Assembly (NCBI RefSeq): GCF_003337425.1
Contig: NZ_QPJU01000003.1
Span: forward strand, 256,990-320,989
Length of the DNA stretch: 64,000 nucleotides
DNA from: Extensimonas vulgaris
Lineage (GTDB): Bacteria > Pseudomonadota > Gammaproteobacteria > Burkholderiales > Burkholderiaceae_C
Reading direction: 5' to 3'
Positions 7,615 to 16,659 of this stretch are shown piece by piece. The position numbers and the translations under genes were made by a program. Every line of letters starts with the position of its first letter. The stretch's first letter is position 1. The notes below the pieces were generated by a model that saw only the letters and a program-made list of their open reading frames with translations, was not told the origin of the DNA and made no database searches.

Positions 7615-9918
7615 ATGACGGCTTTGTTGCGTTTTCTCTCGCACCGCCTGGTGTGGCTCGCCGTGCTCGTGTCCTTGGGCATCGGCGGCCTGTTTGCGCG
7701 CGCCATCTGGATCACGCACGCAGACGCGCTGGCGTATGCCGAACGCAGCAATGCGAACCTCGCGCGCGCGCTCGAGATCGGCCTCGTGCGCGGGCTGGAC
7801 ACCTTGGCCGAAGCGATGCAGAACGTGGTGTTCGAGCTGGGCCGCTCCAAGGTCATGGCGCTGCCGCCCGACATGCGCCAGCGCGTGCTGTTCGCCAGCG
7901 TTGCGCGCGCGCAAAACATCGACGACATGCTGGTGACCGACGAGCGCGGCCATGTCGTGCTCGACGCCCGCGGCGTGGTGCCGCGCCAGATCGATCTTGC
8001 AGACCGCGAGTATTTCCAGGTTCTGCGCAGCGGGCAGCAGCGCGGACTCTACGTGGGCCGGCCCATCGTCGCCCGCACCACGCAGGAATGGAGCCTGCCC
8101 CTTGCGCATGCCTACTACAACTCCGACGGCAGCTTTGCTGGCGTGGTCGTGGGTGTGATTCCGCTGCGCTACTTTCAATCCATCTTCAGCGAGGTGCAGC
8201 TGGGGCCGGACAGCGGCATCAACCTCATTACGCTCGATGGCACTTTTTTGGCGCGCTTTCCTTACGACGGCACGGGCGTGGGCAAGAGCGTGGCCGCGAG
8301 TGCGGACTTGCGCTTCGTGCAGTCGCATCGCAGCGGCACCTTGCTCACGCGCTCGACGCTGGACGGCGTGCGGCGGCTGTATTCATTCCGCCGCGTGGGC
8401 GCCTATCCGCTCGTGGTAGGCGTGGCGCAGTCGTACGACACCATCATGCTGCCGTGGCGCCACAATGCCTGGCTGCTGGGCGCCTTCGCCGCGCTGCTCA
8501 TGGCTGGCAGCATCGGCCTGGCGTGGCTCTTCACGCGCCAGCTGAGCGAGCGCGAACGCATCGCCGCGCAACTGCACGAGGCCGAGCACAGGCTGCGCAC
8601 CATCCTCGACAGCGTGCCTTCACTGATCGGCTACTGGGGCGCCGACTTGCGCAACCGCTTCATCAACCATGTCTGCGAGGACTGGTTTGGCCTGGCGCCC
8701 GCGCAGGTGGCGGGGATGCATCTGTACGACTTGATCGGCAGAAAAATGGCGTCGCAATACCAGTCGTATATCGAGCAGGCCTTGCAGGGACGCAGGCAGG
8801 TGTTCGATTTGTCCATGCGCGATGCGCGCAACGAGGAGCGGCACTACCTCGTGGCGTACCTCCCGGACATGGAGGGTGGCGCCGTGCGCGGATTTTTCGT
8901 GCAGATGACCGACATCACCGAACGCAAGCGCATGGAGGACGAGCTGTTCGAGGAGAAGGAGCGCATGCGCCTGACGCTGCAGGCCATCGCCGACGCCGTG
9001 GTCTGTACCGACGCGCAGGGCCGCGTCACCTACGTCAACCCCGCCGCCGAGCGCCTGACGGGCTGGCAGGCTTTCGACGCGGCTCTGCGCGACGTCGACG
9101 AAGTCATCGCGCTGTGCGCGGCCGACGGCACCACGCCCCAGTCCAGCCCGCTGCACCAGGCACTAGCGCAAAAGCGCCCCATCCCCACCACGCGCGGCGT
9201 GGTGCTGCAGCGCGGCACGGGCCGGCGCGTCGATGTGGAGGCGTCGGCGAGCCTGATCACCGACCGCAAGGGCCGCGTCACAGGCGCCGTGGCCGTGCTG
9301 CGCGACGTGGGCGCGGCGCTGGCGCTGGCCGAGCGCATGGCGCACCTTGCGCAGTACGACGCGCTGACCGACCTGCCCAACCGCCTGCTGCTGCGCGAGC
9401 GCGCGCACCAGGCGTTTGCCCAGGCGCGGCGCGACGGCAGCCTGGTGGCCGTGCTGTATATGGACCTCGACGGCTTCAAGCAGGTCAACGACCAGCTGGG
9501 TCACGACGTGGGCGACGAACTGCTGGTGCAGTTCGCCAAGCGCCTGCAATCGGCCGTGCGCGCCACCGACACCGTGTGCAGGCTCGGTGGCGACGAATTC
9601 TTGTTGCTGCTGCCCGGTCTGGCGAGTGCCGAGCAGGCCGCGCCGTTGGTGTGCAAGGTTTTGAATGTCTGCAATGCGCCGGTCGAGCTCGCGGGGCAGA
9701 CGCTGCCGCTGCGCGTGAGCGGCGGCATGAGCCTGTTCCCGCTGCACGGACAAGACCTGGAAACGCTGACGCGCCACGCCGACGAAGCCCTGTACGCGGC
9801 CAAACGCAGCGGGCGCGGGCGCGTGTGCCTCTACGCGGGCGAAGGCGTGGAGCCCGCGCTGCTTGCCCCCGCGCCCGCACCCGGGGCTACAACCATGGTG
9901 GTCGCGCCGTCGAAGTAG
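7615..9918 (+). CDS. Membrane-bound diguanylate cyclase: dCache-PAS-PAS-GGDEF
   Basis: Synthesises cyclic di-GMP from two GTP at the inner membrane. 767 residues. TM1 about 10-28; a periplasmic dCache-like sensor domain about 35-280; TM2 about 285-305; PAS about 325-440; a second PAS about 450-560; GGDEF domain about 585-745. The catalytic RLGGDEF motif near residue 657 is intact, and an RxxD (RATD) inhibitory site precedes it by the standard five residues, so product inhibition is likely. No EAL domain follows. The ligand of the Cache domain is unknown. The gene stands alone, and its stop is followed immediately by a dispersed repeat. A possible output partner in this window is the PilZ protein, although that one looks unable to bind c-di-GMP. 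Confidence 0.9.
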   Translation: MTALLRFLSHRLVWLAVLVSLGIGGLFARAIWITHADALAYAERSNANLARALEIGLVRGLDTLAEAMQNVVFELGRSKVMALPPDMRQRVLFASVARAQNIDDMLVTDERGHVVLDARGVVPRQIDLADREYFQVLRSGQQRGLYVGRPIVARTTQEWSLPLAHAYYNSDGSFAGVVVGVIPLRYFQSIFSEVQLGPDSGINLITLDGTFLARFPYDGTGVGKSVAASADLRFVQSHRSGTLLTRSTLDGVRRLYSFRRVGAYPLVVGVAQSYDTIMLPWRHNAWLLGAFAALLMAGSIGLAWLFTRQLSERERIAAQLHEAEHRLRTILDSVPSLIGYWGADLRNRFINHVCEDWFGLAPAQVAGMHLYDLIGRKMASQYQSYIEQALQGRRQVFDLSMRDARNEERHYLVAYLPDMEGGAVRGFFVQMTDITERKRMEDELFEEKERMRLTLQAIADAVVCTDAQGRVTYVNPAAERLTGWQAFDAALRDVDEVIALCAADGTTPQSSPLHQALAQKRPIPTTRGVVLQRGTGRRVDVEASASLITDRKGRVTGAVAVLRDVGAALALAERMAHLAQYDALTDLPNRLLLRERAHQAFAQARRDGSLVAVLYMDLDGFKQVNDQLGHDVGDELLVQFAKRLQSAVRATDTVCRLGGDEFLLLLPGLASAEQAAPLVCKVLNVCNAPVELAGQTLPLRVSGGMSLFPLHGQDLETLTRHADEALYAAKRSGRGRVCLYAGEGVEPALLAPAPAPGATTMVVAPSK

Positions 9919-9930
9919 CTTCTGAATAAA

Positions 9931-9985
9931 TAGCTGCTTGCGCAGTATCCATGAGCGCTGGAGGCCAATTTCTATCAAAATTGCC
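9931..9985 (-). repeat. Dispersed ~45-bp repeat, copy 4
   Basis: ATAGCTGCTTGCGC, spacer, GAGCGCTGGAGGCCAATTT: one of the best-preserved copies, 12 bp after the diguanylate cyclase stop codon. Confidence 0.75.
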
Positions 9986-10070
9986 AGCGCTGTCCTGCGC
10001 CAGTCTGCGGCCTGCGCCTGCCGCACAATCGACGCTGAACGAATCCCCGCCCCATCCAAGGAGACACCGC

Positions 10071-11237
10071 GTGCCCGACCTGTCCAAAATCACCTGCATC
10101 GAAGACCTGCGCCGCATCGCGCGCCGCCGCGTGCCGCGCATGTTCTACGACTATGCCGACTCCGGCTCCTACACCGAGAGCACCTACCGCGCCAACGAAG
10201 CCGACTTCCAGCGCATCCTGCTGCGCCAGCGCGTGGCCGTGAACCTGGAAGGGCGCAGCACGCGCAGCACCATGCTCGGCGAGCCCGTCGCCATGCCCGT
10301 GGCGCTCGCGCCCACGGGGCTCACGGGCATGCAGCACGCCGACGGCGAAGTCCTCGCGGCGCGTGCGGCCAAGGCATTCGGCGTGCCCTTCACGCTCTCG
10401 ACCATGAGCATCTGCTCGCTCGAAGACGTGGCTGAGCACACGGGGCGCCATCCGTTCTGGTTCCAGCTCTACGTGATGCGCGACCGCGACTTCATCGAAC
10501 GCCTGATCGAGCGCGCCCGCGCCGCCAACTGCTCGGCGCTGGTGCTCACGCTGGACTTGCAAATCCTCGGCCAGCGCCACAAGGACATCAAAAACGGCCT
10601 CTCCACGCCGCCCAAACCCACGCTGGCGAACCTGCTCAACCTCGCCACCAAGCCGCGCTGGTGCCTGGGCATGCTGGGCACGCGCCGGCGCAGCTTTGGC
10701 AACATCGTGGGCCACGCCAAGGGCGTGGGCGACATGGGTTCGCTCGCCGCCTGGACAGCCGAGCAGTTCGACCCGCGCCTGAACTGGGCCGACGTCGAGT
10801 GGATCAAAAAGCGCTGGGGCGGCAAGCTCGTGCTCAAGGGCATCATGGACGCCGAGGACGCGCGCCTCGCGGCGCAAAGCGGCGCCGACGCGCTCATCGT
10901 GAGCAACCACGGCGGGCGCCAGCTCGACGGCGCGCCCTCGAGCATCCAGGCCCTGCCCGCGATCGCGGACGCCGTGGGCCAGTCCATCGAAGTCTGGATG
11001 GACGGCGGCATCCGCAGCGGCCAGGACGTGCTCAAGGCCCGCGCCCTGGGCGCACGCGGCACGCTGATCGGGCGCAGCTTCCTCTACGGCCTGGGCGCCT
11101 TCGGCGAGGCCGGCGTGCGCCGCGCGCTCGAAATCATCCAGAAAGAGCTCGACATCACCATGGCGTTTTGTGGGCGCACGCAGATCGACCAGGTCGACCG
11201 CTCCATCCTGCTGCCCGGGACTTATCCGACGCCGTGA
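10071..11237 (+). CDS. lldD: FMN-dependent alpha-hydroxy-acid dehydrogenase, L-lactate dehydrogenase type
   Basis: Oxidises an L-2-hydroxy acid, probably L-lactate, to the 2-oxo acid with electrons passed to quinone; peripheral inner-membrane enzyme in the LldD family. 388 residues, close to E. coli LldD (396). Start is GTG at 10071, preceded by AAGGAG at 7-bp spacing; an in-frame ATG 120 bp upstream lies close to the dispersed repeat and is rejected. The N-terminal DYADSGSYTEST, the FMN-contacting LAPTGLTGMQH, and the active-site SNHGGRQLDG with catalytic His near 280 are all present. The stop overlaps the start of dinB (GTGA), an unusual coupling of metabolism and DNA damage tolerance that is probably chance proximity. 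Glycolate or mandelate specificity cannot be excluded. Confidence 0.88.
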   Translation: MPDLSKITCIEDLRRIARRRVPRMFYDYADSGSYTESTYRANEADFQRILLRQRVAVNLEGRSTRSTMLGEPVAMPVALAPTGLTGMQHADGEVLAARAAKAFGVPFTLSTMSICSLEDVAEHTGRHPFWFQLYVMRDRDFIERLIERARAANCSALVLTLDLQILGQRHKDIKNGLSTPPKPTLANLLNLATKPRWCLGMLGTRRRSFGNIVGHAKGVGDMGSLAAWTAEQFDPRLNWADVEWIKKRWGGKLVLKGIMDAEDARLAAQSGADALIVSNHGGRQLDGAPSSIQALPAIADAVGQSIEVWMDGGIRSGQDVLKARALGARGTLIGRSFLYGLGAFGEAGVRRALEIIQKELDITMAFCGRTQIDQVDRSILLPGTYPTP

Positions 11238-12460
11238 ACGAGCCAGCCCCCCGCGACGAACGGCCACCGTCCGCGCCCCAAGACCAGGCCCCGCCCCGGC
11301 GCATCGCGCACCTGGACATGGACGCCTTTTTTGCCAGCGTGGAGCTGTTGCGCTACCCGCAGCTGCGCGGCCTGCCCGTGGTCATCGGCGGGCGGCGGCG
11401 CACGCCGCAAGAGGGCGCCAGTGCAGCCGATGCCGCCCTGCCGCTGTCGGCCTTCGAGCGGCTCAGAAACTACCAGGGCCGCGGCGTCATCACCACGGCC
11501 ACCTACGCGGCGCGCGCTTTTGGCGTGGGCTCGGCCATGGGGCTCATGAAGGCTGCGCGCCTGTGTCCTGATGCCATCTTGCTGCCGGTCGATTTCGACG
11601 CCTACCGGCGCTACTCGCGCGCCTTCAAGGACGTGGTGCGCAGCTTCGCGCCGGTCATGGAAGACCGCGGCATCGACGAGGTGTATATCGACTTCACCCA
11701 CGTGCCCGGCGGCCAGGAGCAGGGCGGGCGCGTGCTCGCGCAGCGCATCCAGCAGGGCATCCTCGCGGCCACGGGTCTGACCTGCTCGATCGGCGTGGCG
11801 CCCAACAAGCTGCTGGCCAAGATGGCGAGCGAGTTCGACAAGCCCCAGGGCATTTCCATCATTTTCGAGGGCGACCTGGCCACGCGCATCTGGCCCTTGC
11901 CCTGCCGCAAGATCAACGGCATAGGCCCCAAGACCGACGCGCGCCTGCAGGCCCTGGGCATACACACCATCGGCGAGCTCGCGCAGCAGGACGTGGCGGC
12001 GCTGGTGCGGCACTTCGGCAAGGCTTACGGCGCCTGGCTGCACGACGCCGCCTGGGGGCGCGACGAGCGTGCCGTGGTCACCGCGAGCGAGCCCGTTTCC
12101 ATGAGCCGCGAGACCACCTTCGAGCGCGACCTGCACGCGGTGCACGACCGCGCCGAGCTCGGGCGCATCTTCACCGCGCTGTGCGAGCGCGTGGCCGCCG
12201 ACCTGCAGCGCAAGGGTTACTGCGGCCGCACGATTGGCATCAAGCTGCGCTACGCCGACTTTCGCAGCGTCACGCGCGAGCAGACCATCGCGCTGCCCAC
12301 GCAGGACGCCGCCACCATTCGCCGCGCCGCCGGGCAATGCCTGCGCCGCGTGGCTTTGACGCAACGCCTGCGCCTGCTCGGCGTGCGTGTGGGGAATCTG
12401 GTGCCGCAGAGTGAAGTCGCCTTGCAGCACATGGCCGCAGGAACGCCCGAGCTGTTCTGA
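11234..12460 (+). CDS. dinB: DNA polymerase IV (Y-family translesion polymerase)
   Basis: Error-prone lesion bypass polymerase. 408 residues from a GTG that overlaps the lldD stop by 4 nt. The catalytic [12 protein letters not shown] lies near 28-39 after a disordered Pro-rich leader. [11 protein letters not shown] gives the second acidic pair, and [20 protein letters not shown] is the classic palm motif; HhH and little-finger regions follow. Relative to E. coli Pol IV there is an insertion of about 25 residues between VVIGG and the RGVITTATY segment. The C terminus ends PELF, so the clamp-binding motif, if present, is degenerate. No LexA box was recognised upstream, but the promoter may lie ahead of lldD. 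Confidence 0.93.
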   Translation: MNEPAPRDERPPSAPQDQAPPRRIAHLDMDAFFASVELLRYPQLRGLPVVIGGRRRTPQEGASAADAALPLSAFERLRNYQGRGVITTATYAARAFGVGSAMGLMKAARLCPDAILLPVDFDAYRRYSRAFKDVVRSFAPVMEDRGIDEVYIDFTHVPGGQEQGGRVLAQRIQQGILAATGLTCSIGVAPNKLLAKMASEFDKPQGISIIFEGDLATRIWPLPCRKINGIGPKTDARLQALGIHTIGELAQQDVAALVRHFGKAYGAWLHDAAWGRDERAVVTASEPVSMSRETTFERDLHAVHDRAELGRIFTALCERVAADLQRKGYCGRTIGIKLRYADFRSVTREQTIALPTQDAATIRRAAGQCLRRVALTQRLRLLGVRVGNLVPQSEVALQHMAAGTPELF

Positions 12461-12469
12461 ATTCAGGAG

Positions 12470-12483
12470 TTGACCTGCGTCAA
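12470..12483. promoter_or_regulatory. FNR/ANR/DNR-like palindromic site
   Basis: TTGAC-CTGC-GTCAA, a perfect inverted repeat with the four-base spacing of CRP/FNR-family anaerobic regulators (FNR consensus TTGAT-N4-ATCAA). It lies 61 bp ahead of the Aer-like receptor start and 10 bp after the dinB stop. Confidence 0.6.
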
Positions 12484-12543
12484 ACCCCTGCCGGGGGCAT
12501 GCCGGGAAGCTTGATGTGTTTCTTTACAAAAACCCTTGCAACC

Positions 12544-14112
12544 ATGCGCATCAACCTCCCCGTCACCCAGCGCGAGTACGACTTCCCAGGTGAAGAACTG
12601 CTCATGTCCACCACCGATGCCAAAGGCCGCATCACGCATTGCAACGCGGCTTTCGTGCGCGTGAGCGGCTTCGATTTTGCCGAGCTCATGGGGCAGCCGC
12701 ACAACATCGTGCGCCACCCGGACATGCCGCCCGAAGCCTTCGCGGATATGTGGACGACCATAGGCCACGGCCGCAGCTGGACGGGAATCGTGAAAAACCG
12801 GCGCAAGAACGGTGACCATTACTGGGTACGCGCCTTCGTCACCCCGCTGATGGAGGGCGGCAAACCCAAGGGCTATATGTCGGTGCGCGCCAAGCCCACG
12901 CGCGAGGAAGTGCGCCAGGCCGAGGCGCTGTACGAACGCATCAAGGCAGAGCGCGAAGCCGGTCGGCGCACGGTACGCCTGCACGCAGGGCGCGTGCGCC
13001 GTGTGGGCTGGCGTGATCTGCCGGGCCGCTTGCACCGCGCCACACCCACGATGCGCATGGCGGCCATGCTGCTCGGCCTGATCGCGCTCACGCTGCTGTC
13101 GCTGTGGCTGGGCTGGCAAGATGGGAAACTGGTGCTGTTTCAGTTTTTTGCCTTGCTTCTGGGTGGGGGCTTCATCGTCTGGCGCTTTCACCGCAACGTG
13201 ACGCAGTCGCTACTGCAGGCCAACCTGCTCGCACGCGACATCGCGGGTTGCGACCTCACTACTGCGCTGCAGTGGAATATGGACGCCATTCGCACGCCCA
13301 TGGTCATGCTGACCGAGCGGCTGCAACAAATCCAGCTCAACCTGCGCGCAGTCGTCGGTGATGCGTGCCACGAGATCGCCGGCTTTGGCAGTATCGCGGC
13401 CGAGCTCGCACAAGGCGCGCAAGACCTCTCGGCGCGCACCGAGGCGCAGGCCAGCAGCCTCGAAGAAACGGCCGCCGCGATGGAGCAGCTGGCCAGCACC
13501 GTGCAGCAGTCCGCCGAGACCACGCAGCGCATCCAGCAGCAAAGCGAGCACAGCGCCGCACTCGCGCGCACGGGCGGCGCGGCCGTGCAGGCCGTGGGCG
13601 CGGCCATGCAGGAGATAGAAAACTCGGCGCGGCAGATGCAGCAGATCATTGGCGTCATAGAGAGCATCGCGTTCCAGACCAACATCCTCGCGCTCAACGC
13701 CGCCGTGGAAGCGGCGCGTGCCGGCGAGCAGGGGCGCGGTTTTGCCGTCGTCGCGAGCGAGGTGCGTGCGCTCGCACAAAACAGCGCCGCCGCGGCGCGC
13801 GAAATCCGCGCGCTGATAGGCGCCTCGAACGCGCAGGTCGGCCAGGGCGCGGGCCAGATGCGCGAAGCCGATGCAGCCATCGCGCAGGTGGTGCATTCGG
13901 TCGAACAGGTGAATGCGCTGATCGGCCACGTCACCGGCGCCGCGCGCGAGCAGGCGCTGGGCATCGCGCAGGTGAACCAGGCCGTGAGCGACATGGACAG
14001 GGTGACGCAGCAAAACGCCGCCCTGGTCGAAGAAACCGCCGCCGCCGCCGCGGCCATGAACGGCAACGCCGGGATACTCGGGCGCACGCTCGCGGTGTTT
14101 CGGCTGAGGTGA
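12544..14112 (+). CDS. Aer-like methyl-accepting chemotaxis protein with N-terminal PAS domain (paralog 1)
   Basis: Transduces a redox or oxygen signal to CheA/CheW. 522 residues. The N-terminal PAS (about 10-115) closely follows E. coli Aer: [29 protein letters not shown] and [14 protein letters not shown], the FAD-binding PAS type. Two adjacent hydrophobic segments (about 175-218) form a membrane hairpin without a periplasmic domain. The rest is the cytoplasmic signalling coiled coil, with the hairpin tip [20 protein letters not shown]. No C-terminal CheR-tethering pentapeptide is present. The start at 12544 begins the motif MRINLPVT shared with the paralog at 15.0 kb. An FNR-like box lies upstream. 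FAD binding is inferred from Aer similarity. Confidence 0.93.
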   Translation: MRINLPVTQREYDFPGEELLMSTTDAKGRITHCNAAFVRVSGFDFAELMGQPHNIVRHPDMPPEAFADMWTTIGHGRSWTGIVKNRRKNGDHYWVRAFVTPLMEGGKPKGYMSVRAKPTREEVRQAEALYERIKAEREAGRRTVRLHAGRVRRVGWRDLPGRLHRATPTMRMAAMLLGLIALTLLSLWLGWQDGKLVLFQFFALLLGGGFIVWRFHRNVTQSLLQANLLARDIAGCDLTTALQWNMDAIRTPMVMLTERLQQIQLNLRAVVGDACHEIAGFGSIAAELAQGAQDLSARTEAQASSLEETAAAMEQLASTVQQSAETTQRIQQQSEHSAALARTGGAAVQAVGAAMQEIENSARQMQQIIGVIESIAFQTNILALNAAVEAARAGEQGRGFAVVASEVRALAQNSAAAAREIRALIGASNAQVGQGAGQMREADAAIAQVVHSVEQVNALIGHVTGAAREQALGIAQVNQAVSDMDRVTQQNAALVEETAAAAAAMNGNAGILGRTLAVFRLR

Positions 14113-14158
14113 TGCCTACACGCGGCGAGGTGCGCCGCATTATCAGCATGAGGAAAGT

Positions 14159-14179
14159 CAAAGTCCGACAGGCTGCTAG
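14159..14179 (-). repeat. Solo terminal inverted repeat of the 169-bp MITE family
   Basis: CAAAGTCCGACAGGCTGCTA(G), identical over 21 bases to the right end of the element at 58.4 kb, but with no partner end nearby. It is followed by a 10-bp tandem duplication (AGGCCCAAGC twice, 14181-14200). Confidence 0.75.
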
Positions 14180-14205
14180 CAGGCCCAAGCAGGCCCAAGC
14201 AGGCA

Positions 14206-14322
14206 TTGACGGTACGCTACGACGCCGAAGTCATCAAGGCATTCAAGGCTACGGGCAAGGGCTGGCAGACACGCATGAATGCTGCTTTGAAAGACTGGCT
14301 CAAAAGCCATTCACCGACGTGA
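14206..14322 (+). pseudogene. 3' remnant of a BrnA-like antitoxin gene
   Basis: The frame reads LTVRYDAEVIKAFKATGKGW followed by QTRMNAALKDWL and a stop. GKGWQTRxNAALxDWL is the C-terminal ribbon-helix-helix signature of BrnA-type antitoxins. No start codon or N-terminal half is present: upstream in frame is repeat-like sequence back to a stop at 14149, next to the solo MITE end, so the gene looks truncated at its 5' side. No BrnT toxin is seen. The identification rests on about 38 residues. Confidence 0.55.
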
Positions 14323-14327
14323 TGGTT

Positions 14328-14506
14328 TGAACCCAGATTGTCCATTAGGCGGTGCTGTGCACCTACGCGGGCGCTGGCGAACGTCTGACGGTCATTTTGG
14401 CCGCGGCTTCGTCGTCCATGGCACCGGCCATGCACTCCTCAGCCGCGACCAAACTGCCTCGCCAGCCGCCTCGCCATCATCCCGCGTCCTAATGGACAAT
14501 CTGGGT
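14328..14506 (+). repeat. 179-bp repeat with inverted ends, copy A
   Basis: Begins TGAACCCAGATTGTCCATTA and ends TCCTAATGGACAATCTGGGT(TGA), so the ends are inverted repeats of about 20 bp. An in-phase second copy follows directly. It can be read as a 60-codon frame, but nothing suggests coding. Confidence 0.85.
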
Positions 14507-14688
14507 TGAACCCAGATTGTCCATTAGGCGGTGCTGTGCACCTACGCGGGCGTTGGCGGACGTCTGCCGGTCATTTTGGCCGCGGCTTCGGCGTCCATGG
14601 CACTGGCCATGGACTTCTCACCCGCAACCAAACTGCCTCGCCAGCCGCCTCGCCATCGTCCCGCGTCCTAATGAACAATCTGGGTTGA
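14507..14688 (+). repeat. 179-bp repeat with inverted ends, copy B
   Basis: Direct tandem copy of the preceding unit, differing at a modest number of positions (for example GGACAATC to GAACAATC at the right end). Copy A's right end and copy B's left end form a perfect palindrome centred near 14508. The core ATTGTCCAT recurs in a hairpin at 58544-58583. Confidence 0.85.
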
Positions 14689-14756
14689 AATTTGGATAAA
14701 GCGCAAGATTCTCCATCGCAAAGAGGTTTTGCAAAATGCCTATCGAGTAGCTGGCA

Positions 14757-14903
14757 AAGGTGCGCAAGGCTGGCGGTGGCATCGAAGCGGCGCATGCCTG
14801 CATCGCCGCGGTGGCCGTCGCCAACGGGCGGACCGTGGCCACACGCGACACGGCGTCCTTTCAGGGCGCGGGGCTGAGCGTCGTCAACCCTCGGCTGGCG
14901 TGA
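14757..14903 (+). pseudogene. 3' remnant of a VapC/FitB-like PIN-domain toxin gene
   Basis: From 14757 the frame reads KVRKAGGGIEAAHACIAAVA then VANGRTVATRDTASFQGAGL and SVVNPRLA before TGA. The patterns GRxVATRDxxxFxGAGLxVVNP and (A)xxAxIAAxA are the C-terminal PIN hallmarks, including the conserved TRD. An in-frame TAG at 14748 and the adjacent repeat remove the N-terminal half with the first catalytic aspartate, so it is inactive. Together with the BrnA-like fragment it marks a former toxin-antitoxin hot spot. Confidence 0.6.
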
Positions 14904-14926
14904 ATCGCTTGCGCTGCTGCAAGTGT

Positions 14927-14948
14927 GCATGCGGGTTTTTCCGCATGC
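14927..14948. other. Perfect 8-bp stem-loop
   Basis: GCATGCGG-GTTTTT-CCGCATGC. The T-run is in the loop and none follows, so it is not a classical terminator in the + direction. Confidence 0.5.
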
Positions 14949-14986
14949 GGCATGTGACCGTTTGTAATAATGCGTCGATCCCTTTT

Positions 14987-15012
14987 CCCTCGCGCATTTG
15001 CGAGGGATTTTT
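14987..15012 (+). terminator. Terminator-like hairpin in the leader of the second chemoreceptor
   Basis: CCCTCGC-GCATTT-GCGAGGG followed by ATTTTT, ending 12 bp before the ATG at 15025. It may end transcription from the decayed island, or, if the promoter is upstream, act as a leader hairpin; position alone cannot decide. Confidence 0.55.
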
Positions 15013-15024
15013 CACGAGACCCGG

Positions 15025-16584
15025 ATGCGCATCAATCTACCTGTCACCACCCAAGAATACGACTTCCCCGCCGATACCATGCTGGTATCGACCACCGACA
15101 CCAAGGGTGTCATCACGCATTGCAATGCGGCGTTTCAAGAAACCAGCGGGTACAGCTACGATGAGCTCATCGGTCAGCCGCACAACCTGATACGCCACCC
15201 CGACATGCCACCGCAGGCGTTTCGTGACATGTGGCAGACCATTGGGCGCGGCCAGACCTGGACCGGGCTCGTGAAAAACCGGCGCAAGAATGGCGACTTT
15301 TACTGGGTGCGCGCCAATGTCACGCCCATCATGGAAGGCGGCAAGCCGCGCGGCTACATGTCGGTGCGCACCAAGCCCAACCGCGACGAGATACGCCAGG
15401 CCGAGGCCCTTTATGCGCAGCTGCGCCGTGACGCCGAACAGGGGCGCACGGGGCTGCGCTTGCAGCAGGGGCGGGTGATCCAGCCCGGTGTGCGCGGCCT
15501 TTGGCAGCGTCTGCGCTGGCTGCCGCCCGCCTATGGCCTGGGCGCACTGCTGCTCGGCGTGACGGCGCTCGCCATGCTGCCGTTCGCGCTCGGCGCCAGC
15601 GGCGCCTGGGCCTGGGGCGGCGTGCTGGCCATCCTGCTGGCGGGCCATGCGGCGGTGCTCGCCTGGTTCCAGGCGCGCATCGGGGGAGGTTTGCAGCGTG
15701 CGGCGGACTTCGCGCGGGACATTGCGGCCTGCAATCTTGCGGTGCGCCTCGATAGCTCCGACTTCGCGCCGGCGCTGCAGGATTTGCTGCGCAATCTGCA
15801 GCAGATTCAGATCAATCTGCGCGCCGTGGTGGGCGATGTACGCAGCGAAATCCAGGGTTTTTTGCAGACCGCCGAAAGCATGGCGCAGGCTGGGCAGGAC
15901 TTGTATGCGCGCACCGAGGGCCAGGCCAGCAACATCGAAGAAACGGCCGCCACCATGCAGCAGCTCTCGGGCACGGTGCACCAGACGGCCGATATGGCAA
16001 GCCAGGTGGCGCAGGACGGCGCGCAGAGCGCTGCGCTCGCGCAGCGCGGCGGGCAGGCCGTGCAGCAGGTGGGACAGACCATGCAGGCGATCGAACAGTT
16101 CTCGCGCCGCATCAGCGAGATCGTCGCCGTGATCGAGGGCATCGCCTTCCAGACCAATCTGCTCGCGCTCAACGCCGCCGTCGAAGCGGCGCGTGCCGGG
16201 GCGCAGGGGCGCGGCTTTGCCGTCGTGGCCGGCGAGGTGCGCGCGCTCGCGCAGCGCAGCGCAGAGGCAGCCAAGGACATCCGCACGCTGATTGCCTCGT
16301 CGGTGTCGCAGGTCAGCGGTGGCAGCCAGCAAATGGCGCAGGCCGAGCAAATGATCGCCTCCGCGGTGGCCGCGGTCGAGCGCCTGAGCGCACTGGTGCG
16401 CCGTATCAGCGAAGCCACCCAAGAGCAGTCGCACGGCATCGATCAAGTCAACGAGTCCGTCGTGCAGCTCGAGGCCGTGACCCAGCAAAACGCCGCGCTC
16501 GCCGAACAGACCGCCACTTCGGCCGAGGAGCTCGAGGCGCACTCGCAGATGCTCGCGCGCTCCGTGGAAGTGTTCCGACTGTAG
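15025..16584 (+). CDS. Aer-like methyl-accepting chemotaxis protein with N-terminal PAS domain (paralog 2)
   Basis: 519 residues with the same architecture as the gene at 12544: Aer-type PAS (about 10-115, [27 protein letters not shown]), a membrane hairpin (about 172-220), and a cytoplasmic signalling domain with the tip [20 protein letters not shown]. The PAS halves of the two proteins are far more alike than the linker and membrane regions, as expected for an old tandem duplication with divergence. The end [10 protein letters not shown] has no CheR pentapeptide. The start at 15025 matches the MRINLPVT start of paralog 1. No FNR-like box was found upstream of this copy, so the two may be expressed under different conditions. 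Confidence 0.93.
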   Translation: MRINLPVTTQEYDFPADTMLVSTTDTKGVITHCNAAFQETSGYSYDELIGQPHNLIRHPDMPPQAFRDMWQTIGRGQTWTGLVKNRRKNGDFYWVRANVTPIMEGGKPRGYMSVRTKPNRDEIRQAEALYAQLRRDAEQGRTGLRLQQGRVIQPGVRGLWQRLRWLPPAYGLGALLLGVTALAMLPFALGASGAWAWGGVLAILLAGHAAVLAWFQARIGGGLQRAADFARDIAACNLAVRLDSSDFAPALQDLLRNLQQIQINLRAVVGDVRSEIQGFLQTAESMAQAGQDLYARTEGQASNIEETAATMQQLSGTVHQTADMASQVAQDGAQSAALAQRGGQAVQQVGQTMQAIEQFSRRISEIVAVIEGIAFQTNLLALNAAVEAARAGAQGRGFAVVAGEVRALAQRSAEAAKDIRTLIASSVSQVSGGSQQMAQAEQMIASAVAAVERLSALVRRISEATQEQSHGIDQVNESVVQLEAVTQQNAALAEQTATSAEELEAHSQMLARSVEVFRL

Positions 16585-16659
16585 GCGCGCGTGGGGGCCA
16601 GCGATGCCGTAGGGCTGGGTGAGGAACGAAATCCAGCAGACAGACGCGCGCGCAAAGCC

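Larger units (their letters stand above)
14113..15024. other. Decayed toxin-antitoxin and repeat island between two paralogous chemoreceptor genes
   Basis: About 0.9 kb without an intact gene. In order it contains a solo MITE end, a BrnA-like antitoxin remnant, two tandem 179-bp repeats with inverted ends, a PIN-toxin remnant, a hairpin and a terminator-like stem-loop. Each is listed separately. Confidence 0.7.

Noticed and set aside
14327-14688. Two nearly identical 60-codon ORFs (MNPDCPLGG...)
   Set aside because: They are produced by the tandem 179-bp repeats, contain the inverted ends as codons, and lack a ribosome-binding site.
16585-16659. Possible tRNA or small RNA in short intergenic gaps
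   Set aside because: No cloverleaf with a TTCGANNC T-loop and CCA-type acceptor was found in any gap.
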